The notes: a model not told the origin generated them from the letters alone. A stretch of 64,000 nucleotides of DNA from Theristus sp. LFF4_11 (GCA_030248135.1 JASANC010004743.1:1-64000); one strand, 5' to 3'; numbered from the stretch's first letter, positions 12,885 through 25,825 are shown. Program-made: numbers and translations.

Positions 12885-14178
12885 AGAAAAAACATTTTTT
12901 TGCAAAAATTGCGATTATTTTTTTCGGAATGGAAAGTTCTGTGTGATTTCGTTGGTTTCATACTGAGTACTTGGCAGTGTAACGCACGTTTGCATGCAAC
13001 CAGCTGATTGGTTGAATAGGAGGTATTGACTCGCTGATTTCTGGGTTATTTTAATCATTTTTTTGTGCGGTAGAGCAGTGCCCGAATTATTGAATTCAGC
13101 GTTATGAATTTGAATTCATGGTCTGGTCGGTTTGCATGGTCTTGTGCGTTTTTTTCGATCTGTAAGGTTCATTTTTTGGAGTGTCAAAACATCAGATTTT
13201 TTTCATTGATAAATCCAAAACAGTTGAGTTGGAGAAGTGAAAAGAACGTGTCAGACAGAAGTGATTTAGAAAGATTATTTAGCAAGCCGTATTAGACTTG
13301 TCACGGCACGTGTTGCTATTTCAAATAAAAATAAGTAGCTGAGAAATCGCGTTTTCTTTGAAGAGACGTGGTTAGTTTCGCAAATTACCATTCATGAAGA
13401 CGTGGGCTGGATAAACGGCCTCAACAAGTTGTTGCCTCTGTTACAATTTTTCTATTGTTACTGCACTGTTTGTTGTACTCCTTGAAATCAATTGTATTTT
13501 TTCTCGTTTCCAAACGACAGTCTTCAAGCGATTTATTGATTTTTTTTCAGCGTCATTTTTAGCTTATTGCCATTTGTACGTCAACAATTTCTCAGATGTT
13601 TTCACGTGTGTTTCTTGTTTGCGTATGGTACGTGTGTTTGTGTTCGTGTTCGTTGGTTGGTTGATTATTTTGTATTGTTCTATCCACTTGGCCAAATTGG
13701 CTTCAAATTCTTTTCTTGCACTCACAGTCAAACAAACATATTGCAGGCTGCGTGGCTACATTTTGATTGGTTGATTTGTCAATCATTGTTCAGTTCTTTG
13801 AAATCAGGCCTTGTATTACTTTTTATGGGGTTTGGAAATGTTCTTTGACTTTGTGTTCCTGTTTTTCAATGTGACAAACTTACTGTATATGTTTCGTTCG
13901 TGTTTTTGTGCTGGTTCTTTTTTGGGTTTTCTTCTACTTATTTTTTGTATTGTCTGATTGGTTGATGTCTGTGAATTTAAAGCTTTTTTGGGAGAATATG
14001 TCTGTTGAAATAAACTTTTTCGACCTCTTAAATTTTTAGTTAAAAATTTGTTGCTAACAAACCAAAAAATTCGGCGGTCTCTTGTAACCAGGCTAACTGA
14101 GCTGTTATCCTAATCGTTTGAATGAGTTGTTCAAAAAAAATTGTTGGTCATCAAGCTTGAAATTGAATTCAGAAAAAA
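12885..14178. other. Intergenic region between SR factor and elongase
   Basis: AT-rich sequence without convincing exons. It should contain the 3' end of the SR-factor transcript (AATAAA-like A/T runs near 13323) and the elongase promoter. No repeat family recognised here. Confidence 0.4.
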
Positions 14179-17100
14179 ATGGCGGCTTTTATACTGGAGA
14201 CGGTGGTGCAGGTTTACGAGGGCTACTTGTGGACGTTAACATTTGCAGGTTGGTTTTGCAGAGGGGATGGTGGATTAGCGTCAGATTTCATTTTGTGGCT
14301 AGGCCGTCCGCTTTCACGCGCGTGCTGTGTTGCAGTTTTTTTAACAAATTTTCAAATGTTTAGTCCATATAAAAACCAAGTTTGTAAAAAAAATTGAACT
14401 TGAATCCCAGATAAACGAGTCGAAAACTGGCTGTTCATGCAGTCGCCGTTGCCGACCGTCTTTCTCACATCGGCCTATTTGTTCATGGTGTTTGCGGGGC
14501 CGAGTCTTTTAGGCTGGCTGCCTGCGCTACGCCTTCGCTTCCTGCTGGTGCCTTACAACTTTGCCTTGATGGCCTTGAACGGCTATATTTTCGTTGAGGT
14601 TCGTCAAACGTTGTTTTTTTTTTACTGTCATTATCAATTTTTGTTGGATTCTGGCGACTCAGTGCGTTGCGCAGACTGGCCGAAAGGAAAGTCGGTTCAA
14701 TCTGTACGTGATAATTCGAAATCGTCTTAAGTGACACCCGGCCCGATTTAGGTGGCTACAATTTTGAATTCCCGCGTCATGCATGACAACTGTCCACCTA
14801 CCTATGCGCGCCATCGAGTCTCGCGAGCAAAAATAAAAGACGATATTTATTTCTATGCGGCAGTTTGTTTGCGAACGTTCTTGTCTATACAACCGTGCAC
14901 TTTCTTTCGAGACAATTTCACGTCATCCATAAAGCCATACGCCTCGTATTGTTCTCCACGCTCAATATTTATCTTTCTTATTAAACATGTCCCAATATGC
15001 GTTTGCACGCACAGATAGAGAAAATGTTTCATGGCTGCGCGGCAATTTCAAATCAGCAAAACTTGACGTATTCTGACGGCAGATTAGTGCAAGAAAATAA
15101 GAATTTTTCTCACTAAACAAATTCACTTTTTTTCTTATTCGAAGTTCGTTCGGGCGCGAAACAACTTTTCAGCTGTGCGGCTTTTCCACACATCATTCAA
15201 CATTACTCCGCCTCCTTCGCACGAAAAGATAAATACACAAGCACAGTAGCGCTATCATGCGCTGACACATGCTGTGTTGTGTTGTGCCGGTGCGTTTGTG
15301 TTGTTGTCGAACATCGTGATTGACATCACGTGTGCACACCAACTTCACGGTCGTTCCAGTCGCACGGTTCTCTTCTGGAATGAGGCGCCTGGATTGGTTG
15401 TCTGGTTCGGATTTTTGGTGGTCGTGCATGCGAACGCCAATCCACCTCTCCCGCCAATTCACACTCAGCCAATCAAGTGGGTTCTCTTGAAATATAAAAA
15501 AAAAGAAAATTGGTGTGCGTTTTTTCAGCTCATCCGCAACGCATGGATGGTCGGCTATTCATTAGTCTGTCAACCAGTCGACTACAGTCCGGAAGGTAAA
15601 GGTTTGCTGGGCGAACCTGGCAGGCGTGCTGTTTTTTAACTCCACTGTAGGGTGACGCACTAGTTTCAGTTCGGCGCCACCCTGTACTGTGGTAACGTTT
15701 CATTGTGCAGTTCTGTGGTGTTGCTGCTTTTTTGCAACACGAAATCAGCGCGCGCGTTTTCACGAACGGAGAACAGATGTCATATGTATGACTCGCGGTA
15801 TGTTGTTGTTGGAATTTTTAGGCGATGTTCTAGCGCCAGGGCTAACCGAGAGAAGCGTACAGAACGCCATTGAGTGGGGCGCCCATCGAGTTTTCTCTGT
15901 CATAAAGTGCCTATACACCCCGTCGGCGGGGCTCGATCCCCCGAGCGCACAGACTGCAGTCTAACGCACTACCACCAGGCCACGAGCGGTGACGAGGGTA
16001 TAGCCGTCCCTCTCCACCATACCCACCGGCGTTGTGATGCTTTCGCGTTCGAGTACGAAACTGATATTACTCTTCCAAAAAAATCATTGTTGTTGTTTTT
16101 GCGGCTGACGAGTGTGTTGCAACTGATATCAGTTTGGCCGTATGCCGAGAGCTGCATGGCAGTCATTGGCTGCTTTCTTTTCTGCGACAAATGGTACGCG
16201 CTTTATAGCGCCGCTATGAGGCGGATGCCAGCGAGTGTGTATTGTGAATTTATTCAAACGTGTCCAGACTAAAATGACGTCATTTTCTTTAAAAACGCCC
16301 GTTTGTCAAAGTACAGGCACTAAAATTATGTCAGTTTGATGTGACTGGTTCGACATTCACCATTTGTTTACGGGAAGAAATCGGCTAAACGGACAGTCTG
16401 GTTTGCTGTGAACGGCAAGCGCATGTTTGGCGGCACATGACGTCATTTCAGTGGGACACGTTTGAAAAAATAGGTCATACCATGGAGCTCCGCTTCCCGA
16501 AACACACCAGCACTCCCCAATACCGCACAAAAAAATTCCTTCGTCAGGCCCAGAGCTGCAGATCGCGAGAGTGCTCTGGTGGTTTTACATCTCGAAGTTT
16601 CTCGAGTTTGCCGATTCGTTGTTCTTCATTCTGCGCAAGAAATTCGGCCAATTGACGTTCTTGCATATCTACCATCATTCGACGATGTTCTGCTTCTGGT
16701 GGATCGGCGTCAAATGGGTCGCTGGCGGGTCAGGTCGGTGATTTGGGAAGGGGGCGGCGGCGGATTTTAGGTTTTTGTAGAACGAACCTGTCTATTTAGC
16801 AGTTGACGAAGGCAGGAATTCATGCAGAACGTTTGCAGGCGAATGAAAGATTTTGTGTTTTTTCGCATTAAGGGGGTAACCTCTCAAGTATAATTAAGGG
16901 GGTAACACGAAAACCAACCAAATCTTGGATGAAGCGAAGGAACGTGCGAGTTGCCTGATTGACGAGTGCATTGCCACTGAAACAGCGATTTGCTTTTCGT
17001 TGTTCGTTTTTCAAATTTCACGTTGCAAAAGAACGCTCAGATTCAAGACAATTCACGTTGTTCTACCTCTGTTGCAGCCATCTACGGCGCCACACTAAAC

Positions 17101-18319
17101 TCGCTGGTGCACGTGTTCATGTACGCTTATTACGCGCTCACGGCGGCCTTTCCGACGGCCAACATTTGGTGGAAGAAGTATCTCACCGGACTGCAGATGG
17201 TAATTCCGTGACAGTTGTTGGTGTTGTTGCGATTTTTCGGCGATGTTTTTTTTAGCCAGGGCTAACCCAGAGAAGCGTACAGAACGCCATTGAGTAGGGT
17301 GCCCATCGGGTTTTCTCTGTCATTAAGCGCCCATACATCCCCCGAGCGCACAGACAATAGTCGTAACGCACTACCACCAGGCCACAGGGTGACACACACA
17401 GCATTAAAAAATTGAAAGATGCGTGGTGTTGCGAGCCAAAACGCACGGATCTTCCGACTTGGACATTGTTACATCGGCCATCGGACAGCCTGTCGCCAGC
17501 AGACCACAGCGAATTTCTGTTTTTTTTTTGTAAATTCCGCCCAGGTGCAATTCTGCATCGCGATCTACATGGCCGCCGTCGGACTGTACGTCGCGTGTCC
17601 ATTCCCGAAATGGATGGGCTACACGCTGATCAGCTACATGATCTCATTCATCATTTTGTTCGGCAACTTCTGGCAACACGCATATGCCACTGGCATTCGG
17701 GTGAGTTGCGGCTGTTTTTTTTGGTGCGTGTACAGTACGTTTCTTGAAACCTGTCATATTGTTCGCTGAGTACAGTGCTCCACAGTGGAGGGATTTTGTT
17801 GGAACGAAGTCATTTTTTTGTAAATAATGGTTTTTACGTTTTTTTAAATACGATTCCCGTTGATTCTTCTTTCATTCATGCTCTGTATTCTGCAGGAAAA
17901 TTGTGACGCGTTTCAACAAACATAGTGTAGTTTTAAAACTGTTGTGAATCATCGGCAATCAGCTGATTGGGTTGAGAACAACTGATCATTTTTGAGTTAT
18001 TGGTTCTGCCTGCGTAGTCTAGCTCAATGCAGCCACTCAACATGCCAGATTCAAATGCCAGAATGCTCAAATGACATGGACGTGCACTTTACTGTCTCGC
18101 TAAGCTGTGTAGTTATGTTTATCGGCACATGGTGACGGTATATGAATACATACTGAATTTTTTCCACAGTTTTCCAATTATGGAAAGTCAACGAAAAACG
18201 GCCTGTCACAAGGTAAATACGCCGACGCGATCGACGAGCACGGTGCCCTAAATTCGACGTCCCCACGTCCCAGCCGTTTCGCAAAAGATAACGGGCCAAG
18301 AAAAATGAAGCAAAATTGA
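14179..18319 (+). CDS. ELOVL-type very-long-chain fatty acid elongase
   Basis: ELOVL enzymes are endoplasmic-reticulum 3-ketoacyl-CoA synthases that condense malonyl-CoA with long acyl-CoA. Seven exons: 14179-14248, 14411-14598, 15529-15595, 16548-16733, 17078-17199, 17545-17700 and 18170-18319 (stop 18317-18319), about 312 residues, phases consistent throughout. Family blocks in order: DKRVENWLF near residue 24, ICQPVDYS-like [24 protein letters not shown], the catalytic histidine box [22 protein letters not shown], and [11 protein letters not shown]. The tail contains Lys/Asn-rich STKNG as in ELOVL4 and ends KMKQN, which fits the KxKxx ER-retrieval signal. Closest in layout to the ELOVL4/2/5 group; the exact subfamily is not resolved. 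Introns hold a SINE at each of two places and other repeats. Confidence 0.92.
14645..14790 (+). repeat. Dispersed MITE-like repeat in elongase intron 2
   Basis: Same ends as the copy at 8570-8730: GGCGACTCAGTGCG at the left and ACAATTTTGAATTCCCGCG at the right. Starts 47 bp after the exon 2 donor. Confidence 0.45.
14960..15241 (+). repeat. Dispersed repeat, about 285 bp, second copy at 22824-23113
   Basis: The two segments share long stretches such as CAATATGCGTTTGCACGCAC and GTGCGGCTTTTCCACAC in the same order. The second copy lies inside an element with long inverted repeats (22200-23277), so this may be a fragment of that same family. Confidence 0.65.
15811..15986 (-). mobile_element. tRNA-derived SINE, copy 1
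   Basis: On the minus strand the head reads TGGCCTGGTGGTAGTGCG (box A-like) and GGGGGATCGAGCC (box B-like), followed by a body shared by four other copies and ending in GCCTAAAAATTCC with an AAC-rich tail. RNA polymerase III promoter boxes plus a shared body identify a SINE. Lies in elongase intron 3. Confidence 0.75.
17220..17389 (-). mobile_element. tRNA-derived SINE, copy 2
   Basis: Same head and body as the copy at 15811-15986, somewhat shorter in the head because bases between the two promoter boxes are deleted. It begins about 20 bases after the exon 5 donor of the elongase gene, so intron 5 is nearly half SINE. Confidence 0.7.
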
Positions 18320-19692
18320 GAATCTCAAATGTTTCTGTTGCGCTTTATTTAGACTCACCTCACAATCAGATGTCGCGGTGGTTTTTTTTCTCAGTAATTT
18401 ATAGATTTGTTTTATTGGGACTTGGTTATGGGCGAAGAGAAAACAAAGCTTCAAATAGAGTCATTTCAAATGCAAAATTCAACCATACAAACGTGACACA
18501 CGCATGATTTGAAGTGAAAATTTGAAGTCAAAATCTCACACACACGTGAGAATTTGAAACTGATAAGCATTCCTGATCTGATCAAACCGTGTTCTGAAAA
18601 CAATCTGCTGTGTTTTTATTGTTATGCCAATCTCAAAGTTTCCATTTTTCTTACTTTCTTACAGCTTACAAGAACCGAAGAACCTGGCCTGCTTTCGTCA
18701 CTATTTAGCCTTATCTTTTTTTCTTTTTTTTTGTTGTATTGGTCGCGTCACAACTAATTTCTGACTCCAGTCTCCGACCTGTCACAGTGTTTCAGTTTCA
18801 GTCTTTTACAGCAACTTTCGTTTGAAAAGACCGTGTCAATCATTATTGTTGTTCGGTTGTGCCATTTTTTATTGTGCAAACAGTTGAAAAACGGTGTGAA
18901 TATTCGTCGATGCTTTTTGTTGTTTCCGTGCAGTTTCTGGTTTCTGTATGTGGTGTGGTCCTGTGGTGACCGTCAAAACTGCTGAGGGAAAACTGATGAA
19001 ATTTACAGAATGAAAAAGTTTCAATAATGATTTCTGGATGAAATGCAGAACGCGGCTTGAGAATTTAAACGCAGATTAGTACAAATCACTTTTTTATTCG
19101 TTAATAACATCAGATTGTCTTTGTTAGATCAGGCTATAGATTTCAATACAGCCAATCAAATGATTGCAACGATGTGTTTACTTTGAAGTTATTCGCATTT
19201 TCAGCGGCAAAACATAACAAAATATTAAAATATATTTCCAAATGTGTTTCACAATTTCATTTTTCACAACACAGCGCGCGTTCCGCGCATCTATTGCTCT
19301 GAAAAAAAAACGGTTTCTGTACTGAACCATGCAAAAGAAAATTGCAGTAAAGCATGCAAATGGGAAAAAGTAAAAGTTCGTTTCACTCTTTGTTACACTG
19401 TTTTCGGAAACCGTGAGCATTTTCGATAATTACTGGAACTAGTAAGTTTTGAACGTTCAACAACAGAGCCCCAAGTTGGAAGTGCCTGGAAAATTGTGGG
19501 GAAATTTTAAAAATGAACACCTCTTTTGACGAAAAATTTTGATAATGCTAATTGGCTTCGACCATAATACCGTGCGCCATGCCAGCCAATCAACAACTTG
19601 GAAGCATCAGTTTTGTTTTGTTGCTGTTTAACCTTAGTTTTTTTTATCAGTTTCAGCAAGTTGATTATTGAACTTGACTTTAAATAAAGAAA
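18320..19692. other. Intergenic region between elongase and secreted-protein gene
   Basis: No supported gene. Contains T-rich stretches and scattered short frames that match nothing I know. Confidence 0.4.
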
Positions 19693-22153
19693 ATGAATTG
19701 GAAACAATCGTCTCCCATTTTTGTTGTCACCATTTTCGTGCTGTGCACAATCACAGAAGCATGCATGGCGCCCAACTACAAAGACACGCAGTTTGTGAGT
19801 TTCTTTTATCAAAAAAGTTTACAGGTGTTGGAGTTTTTTACGAATAGTAAAAGTCAACCACAAAAAAAACGCGAAAATGTGCTAGGCCAGCATCGCCTGC
19901 CTGCCTTTCTTCGTTCCTTTGCTGTCTTTTTCGCCATTTTTTCCTAAGAAAGACCTGATTTACGATTATATCATTAATCCCTGAATGTTTCGACGGAGCC
20001 GTAATTTGTGCATTGAGATGAGTTTTTTTCAGTAATTTTAGCGATCTTTTAAAATATCGCCTCAAGTTTTTAAAAGACCTTCAAAATAATCACAGCACGA
20101 CCACGTGCCAACGCATTATCACGTCGATGCCAGCGGCAAACCTGGCTGCTGTGTCGAGTTCTTGCTGGACGAACAGGTTTGCCTGAATTTGCCGTAAGGT
20201 TCATTCAAAATATTGGTGATACTTTTTCGTCCTACCCTCAGGATTATGTTGGGCCAATATACTGCTAGGTGCAAACAATTTGGTCCCGTGTGTTGAAACT
20301 GAAACGTTGGTCCGTGCTGGCCTTATAATGCGTGAAGCCCCAGTCTTAAGTGCAGAGACGTTGCACAATACAGAATTATTTTTTCAAATGGTTCTGCGAC
20401 TCAGTGCGCGCTCAGATACATCTATAATACTAAGATAGTTACTGTGTGAGCTGATTAAGTAAGTCTGTTCACATTTTCGCTCCAAAGCATTTTTTTTCAG
20501 TTTGAGCCTATTTTGCTATTTAAGTCATCATCTGCTAAAAACTTTACTCCATTTTCTAATGACGATGTTCTTACTCCATTTTCTAATGACAAGGCAATGT
20601 TCAAATCGTCATTCTACATGACTTCGTCATCATGATGCCTTTTGCTCATTAGCAACAACTTACAAACAATGGACAAATAGCAATTTTGGTGCTCAAAATT
20701 TTATAATCGACTGCAAAAGATGAAATAAAAAAACGGTCTCGATCTGGAACGCTGAAGTGCAACAACGATATGCGAGACAATCGTAAGAATTGCAAGAACT
20801 CGATAGTAAACTGAAATGAGTCGCTTATGTTAGGGTAAACGGGTTGAAAGAAGCTAAATAGCAAAACAAAAGCGACCGTTTCATAATGGGTACTCAGAAA
20901 AGTGTTGCTTTTTGTTACTAACACTCAATCAAAAAGGCCTGGCTTAGATTAATGCTAGCGCAGAAAAGAAGTAAGCATACCAAACAAAATCGGGTGTTTT
21001 GCTACGGGTATTAAGTAAAGTGTTGCTTTTTGTCCTTTCCATTCTACGAAAAAAGCTTAGGTTAGGGTGGGCGGGCAAAAGAAGTGAACATACCATCCAA
21101 AAGCAGCCGTTTCGCAACGGGTCTTCAAAAAAAAGTTTTGCATTTGTAATCATTTAAACTTTAAAAGGCTTGGCTTAGGTTAGAGTAAGCGGGAAAAAAG
21201 TTTCAAAACAAAAGCTGGCGTTTTGCAACAATTATTGAGAAGTGTATCTTTTACACACTAAAAGGGTTGGCTCAGGTAAGGGTTTTGCAATGTGTACCAG
21301 GTATTCAGAAAAAAGCGTTTTTTCGTCATTTACACTCCATCGACAAGAAATTCCAATTCCACAAGGAATAGATTGCAGCATCAACAAAGATGTGGCCACG
21401 ATCGATGGCGAAGCAGTATAACGGTCTACATATAATCGATCAATTTTTAACGGGAATGACAGCGACATTGAAAAAAGCTAATAAATGACAATTAATTTTG
21501 ATTCTTTAAAAGGGAACGTCAGTTGTTTGTTGCTGACTAAAAAAGATTGCTTTTCATAGTGTTGACAAAAAAGCGCGCCTTAAAACTGAAAATACTGTGA
21601 TTTTCAAAAAAGTAGGAGCATCGAGTGCTTCAAGAATAAACGATCATTTCTATGGTTAATCAACAACAATCGGTTAAAGCAGCTCAAAATGAAAATGCAA
21701 TGCATGTTTAGTCCGGGTCTTGGGTAAGGTCAAAAGGATAAACTCCATTCAAAAATAACAGTTGTATTCAACAGCTAACCGTGCCGTAGGCACGGGTCAA
21801 TTGGCTAGTACAATGTAGAAACATGTTTCACGCTTGACGTGGGAATTCAATATTCGAAAAAAATGTGTGTTCCGACTCCCGGAGATCTGTCCGCGTCATA
21901 TTTGGATAATTTTGCATTGCCAAATTTTGAATGTGAAATGGACATTTTCTACCATGAAACAACGTTTCAGTGTCCACTCCATACTATGGTTTTACTTTCT
22001 TGGTTCATACTATGAGAGCGTATAGAAATTTCGGATGCGCAACCAATCATAGTAAGTAAATCTGTTCAAAAGCACAAAAACAGCACGTATTTTTTCAGCC
22101 TCCTTCACCAGATGTCTACCCCGACTGGATGCGAACACCTTACAGACGGAAAC
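19693..22153 (+). CDS. Small secreted protein, unrecognised (signal peptide, CC motif, dibasic C-terminus)
   Basis: Exon 1 (19693-19794) encodes a signal peptide: MNWK, then a hydrophobic run (PIFVVTIFVLCTI) and a likely cleavage after TEA. Exon 2 (20096-20176) is His-rich then has GKPGCCVEFLLDEQ. Exon 3 (22099-about 22150) encodes PPSPDVYPDWMRTPYRRK. Exons 1 to 3 join in phase 0 with clear AG acceptors (the third is TTTTTCAG). A GTCAGT donor ends exon 3 in phase 1. A possible last exon at 27504 (acceptor CTCCTAG) would add only three residues and a stop. The mature peptide would be about 60-65 residues with few cysteines and a basic RRK near its end, compatible with a peptide hormone precursor or small extracellular factor, but no family is recognised. 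Intron 2 contains a Helitron. Confidence 0.55.
20421..21808 (+). mobile_element. Non-autonomous Helitron, copy 2
   Basis: Starts TCTATAATACTAAGATAG and ends with the hairpin CCGTGCCGTAGGCACGG, then GTCAATTGGCTAG at 21808; preceded by A and followed by T. The interior carries several diverged tandem units (each with GTGTTGCTTTTTGT and a GGCTTAGGTTAGGGTAAGCGGG-like stretch). It has landed inside another repeat: bases 20391-20420 plus 21809-21845 together resemble the MITE at 43905-44060, so the empty site can be read directly. Confidence 0.85.
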
Positions 22154-22199
22154 GTCAGTATTTTTTATTTTGGATTGTTTTTTTTCAAAGCTTGATAAA

Positions 22200-23277
22200 A
22201 TTATCTAAAAATGCGGGAGACGCATATAAAAGGAGGAATATGGCTTTGTCTAAGCAGTGAGAGACTTGGCTCGACAACTCTTTTCAAGTCTCTGATGTGG
22301 TACACACGGATACAAGTACATAAAAGCTATATTTTTGCGCCGCGTTTGTTTTACTGAAAAGTGTAAAAAGTTTTAAAATCATTTTTTAACTGTCCTTTCC
22401 AGTTTAGTCCGAAATCACATCATGTGCGAAATTCTGTGCAAATTCTGTGCAGAACTTCTGTAAATCAAGAATCTGTAAATTCTGTGCAAAAACAGAAAAA
22501 TCAGAGACTGCAAAACATTGTTTCATGTGGTTTTATCGTTGCTAACGTACGCATAGCTGTGTACACACCAGCATCAGTGACAAAAAGGTGTTATCTTCCG
22601 TTGATTTTCAGCCTTTTAACCAAACTCTAGTGGCAGGATAAACTGTCTGTCCCGTGAGTCCTTGCCTTTGCCACAGAAGGAGACCTTGCGTTCCCCAATG
22701 CCTCTGCGATACACTTTGTCCTGGGCAAACCAGTATCAGCGATCTGAAGTCTGATCGTTGTTTTAGTGGTTTTAGTGGTCGCTAAATGCCCGAAATATCG
22801 CAAAAGTTTTAATTGTCTACAAAGTATTATCTTTCTTATTAATCGTGACCCAATATGCGTTTGCACGCACAGATAGAGAAAATGTTTCATGGCTGCGCGG
22901 CAATTTTAAATGAGCAAAAACTTAACGTATTCTGACGACAGATTCGTGCAAGAAATTGAGAAAAAACCAGTCAGAATGTTTTTTCACTAAACAAAATTTA
23001 TTTCAATTCATATTCGAACTACGCTCTGGCGCGAAACATTTTTTCAGTGTGCGGCTTTTCCACACATCATTCAACATTACTAAGCCTCCTTCGTACGAAA
23101 AGATTATACATGTGCAACCGAAATAGTGAATAAACGGCGCAAAAATATGGCTCTTATGTACTTGTATCCGTGTGTACCACATCAGAGACTTGAAAAGAGT
23201 TGTCGAGCCAAGTCTCTCACTGCTTAGACAAAGCCATATTCCTCCTTTTATATGCGTCTCCCGCATTTTTAGATAAT
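22200..23277. mobile_element. Element with about 145-bp terminal inverted repeats
   Basis: The left arm (22200-22344) and right arm (23134-23277) are nearly perfect reverse complements, beginning ATTATCTAAAAATGCGGGAG. The interior contains a copy of the 285-bp dispersed repeat seen at 14960-15241. No open frame of transposase size. Non-autonomous DNA transposon of unknown superfamily; target duplication not evident. Confidence 0.7.
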
Positions 23278-23389
23278 ATTCTGACTTTTAAATAAGTCCC
23301 GAAGGTCGAACCAAATTCACATCTCGTTGGTCACACATTCTTCTAAACCCCGGATACCTCAGAGTTTTCATTTTTCGCTTTTTGGGCCG

Positions 23390-24850
23390 ATTTCGCCTAT
23401 GCTATTTCTACGGCCGATTCGCTCGAAATCGTTACGATTCAGTACCTAGAGTTGCTCACAAAAAACCAACCCAAAATCCGGGATCAGTGCATTGAATTAC
23501 TCTGGAAAACAACCTTTTCTTGTTTTTCGTTTCTAGAACGATTTCGCTAACTTCAACGGCCGATTCGCCCGAAATCGTCACGATTCAGCATCCAGAGTTG
23601 CTCACATAAAAAAACTAACCCAAAATTTGTGATCAGCGCATTGAATTACCCTGGAAAACAACCTTTTCTTGTTTCTCGTTTCTAGACCGATTTCGCCAAC
23701 TTCCACGGCCGATTCGCCCGAAATCGTCACGATTCAGCATCTAGAGTTGCTCACGTAAGAAAACTAACCCAAAATTCGTGATCAGCGCATTGAATTACCC
23801 TGGAAAACACCCTTTTCTTGTTTTTCGTTCCTGGACCGATTTCGCCAACTTCCACGGCCGATTCGCCCGAAATCGTCACGATTCAGCATCTAGAGTTGTT
23901 CACGTAAGAAAACTATCCCAAAATTCGTGATCAGCGCATTGAATTACCCTGGAAAACCCCCTTTTCTTGTTTTTCGTTCCTGGACCGATTTCGCCAATTT
24001 CCACGGCCGACTCGCCCGAAATCGTCACGATTCAGCATCTAGAATTGCTCACGTAAGAAAACTAACCCAAAATTTGTGATCAGCGCATTGAATTACCCTG
24101 GAAAACACTTTTTTCTTGTTTTTCGTTCCTGGACCGATTTCGCCGATTTCCACGGCCGATTCGCCCGAAATCGTCACGATTCAGCATCTAGAGTTGCTCA
24201 CGTAAGAAAACTAACTTAAAATTCGTGATCGGCGCATTGAATTACCCTGGAAAACACTCTTTTCTTGTTTTTCGTTCGTAGACCGATTTCGCCGATTTCC
24301 ACGGCCGATTCGCCCGATATCGTCACGATTCGGACGAAAGAGTTGCTCACGTCAGAAAACTAACCCACAAGCCGTGATCCGCGGTTTGAATTAGCCTCGT
24401 TACCTCCCTTTTGTTGTTTTTCGTTCCTGGACCGATTTCGCCAACTTCCACGGCCGATTCGCCCGAAATCGTCACGATTCAGATCTAGAGTTGCTACGTA
24501 AGAAAACTAACCCAAAATTCGTGATCAGCGCATTGATTACCCTGGAAAACACTTTTTTCTTGTTTTTCGTTCGTCGACCGATTTCGCCGATTTCCACGGC
24601 CGATTCGCCCGAAATCGTCAGATTCAGATCTAGAGTTGCTCACGTAAGAAAACTAACTTAAAATTCGTGATCGGCGCATTGAATTACCCTGGAAAACACC
24701 CTTTTCTTGTTTTTCGTTCGTTGACCGATTTCGCCGATTTCAGGCCGATTCGCCCGATATCGTCACGATTCGGTTAGAGTTGCTCACGTAAGAAAACTAA
24801 CCCGAAATCCGTGATCAGGATTGATTCCTACGGACTAAACATTTTCCTAT
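23390..24850 (+). repeat. Satellite-like tandem array, about 148-bp unit, ten units
   Basis: The words CCGATTCGCCCGAAATCGTC and GTGATCAGCGCATTGAATTA recur about every 148 bp (near 23562, 23710, 23858, 24006, 24155, 24303, 24451, 24601, 24743). Each unit contains the short inverted pair GATTCG/CGAAATC. Outer units are more diverged, with small deletions, as expected for an array evolving by unequal exchange. No coding sense seen. Confidence 0.9.
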
Positions 24851-25825
24851 TTTTCGTAGCTCAGACAAAATTTGTAAGAGTGAAAAATGATACCCAGTAA
24901 AATCTACCAACTTTAAAATGCACTTTTGACCCCAAAAAATGCCCGGGCAAAAAAATAATAATTTTCAGAATCTAGGATGATACCCTAGGAAAAAATTTTG
25001 TTCAACTGTGAAAGGTCCCAGCTAAAAACTGAAAGGGCGAACACTTAAAACCAGGTGAAAATCTCCCAACAATTAAAATGCCCAATTTTTTACCCAAAAA
25101 CAGGGTTGGGTAAAAAATTAACCCAATTTTCAAAATCTCCGGGTGGAATTACCCCAGGGAACATTTTTGTTCGACTGCGAAAGTGTCGCAGGTAAAAATT
25201 GAAAGGGCGAACACATGTTGATTACATACCAGAAAAAAAAAATACCAAGGAAAATAAGTAACATAAATTTCAGAATAGGTTTTTCGTGTCTACAGCGTAT
25301 GAAAAATAGTCGGATAAAAATTTTTTCGCGGCTCCAAGCACAACTTTGGGTGTTCGTTTCGTGTGCACAGAACCAAGTTTGTGGCTTATACTATGCTCGC
25401 TGGACGCAGCGAGCAAATTTGAAAAAAGCGCGCGAGGGAATAGCAGCCATATAATGCGTGATGCGCTCTCCGCTCGCTGGCGCTCGTTCGCGCATCCGCA
25501 TGATAATTAATTCTTCATATGAATTTTTGTGCTTGTTTATTTCAGGCAGCTTGAAAGAAGTGTGGCGTGCACTGGCAGAACGATGAACGCTGAATTGCAA
25601 TACAGTTTCACAATGTCTGAATTCTATCAATTTTCAAATCTTAGTTTTTAACTTTTCCTAGCGATTTGATCAATGGTGGAAAATGATCCTATCGACTTTC
25701 ATATCGTATCGTCTCTGTTTATCTTTCGTGTCACACAAATATCGTTGTCTCGTGCTTTGCTAATGAAATTATGCATTTATGTATCTCATGTTAGTTTTTT
25801 TTGTCGCGTTATCACCATGAGAAAA
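24851..25825. other. Repeat-flanking region without genes
   Basis: Two diverged copies of a roughly 170-bp segment (around 24860-25040 and 25040-25215), each ending with GAAAGGGCGAACAC, follow the satellite. The remainder shows no exon I can support. Confidence 0.45.

Noticed and set aside
23390..24850. CRISPR array
   Set aside because: Units are contiguous 148-bp tandem repeats without unique spacers, in a eukaryotic genome.
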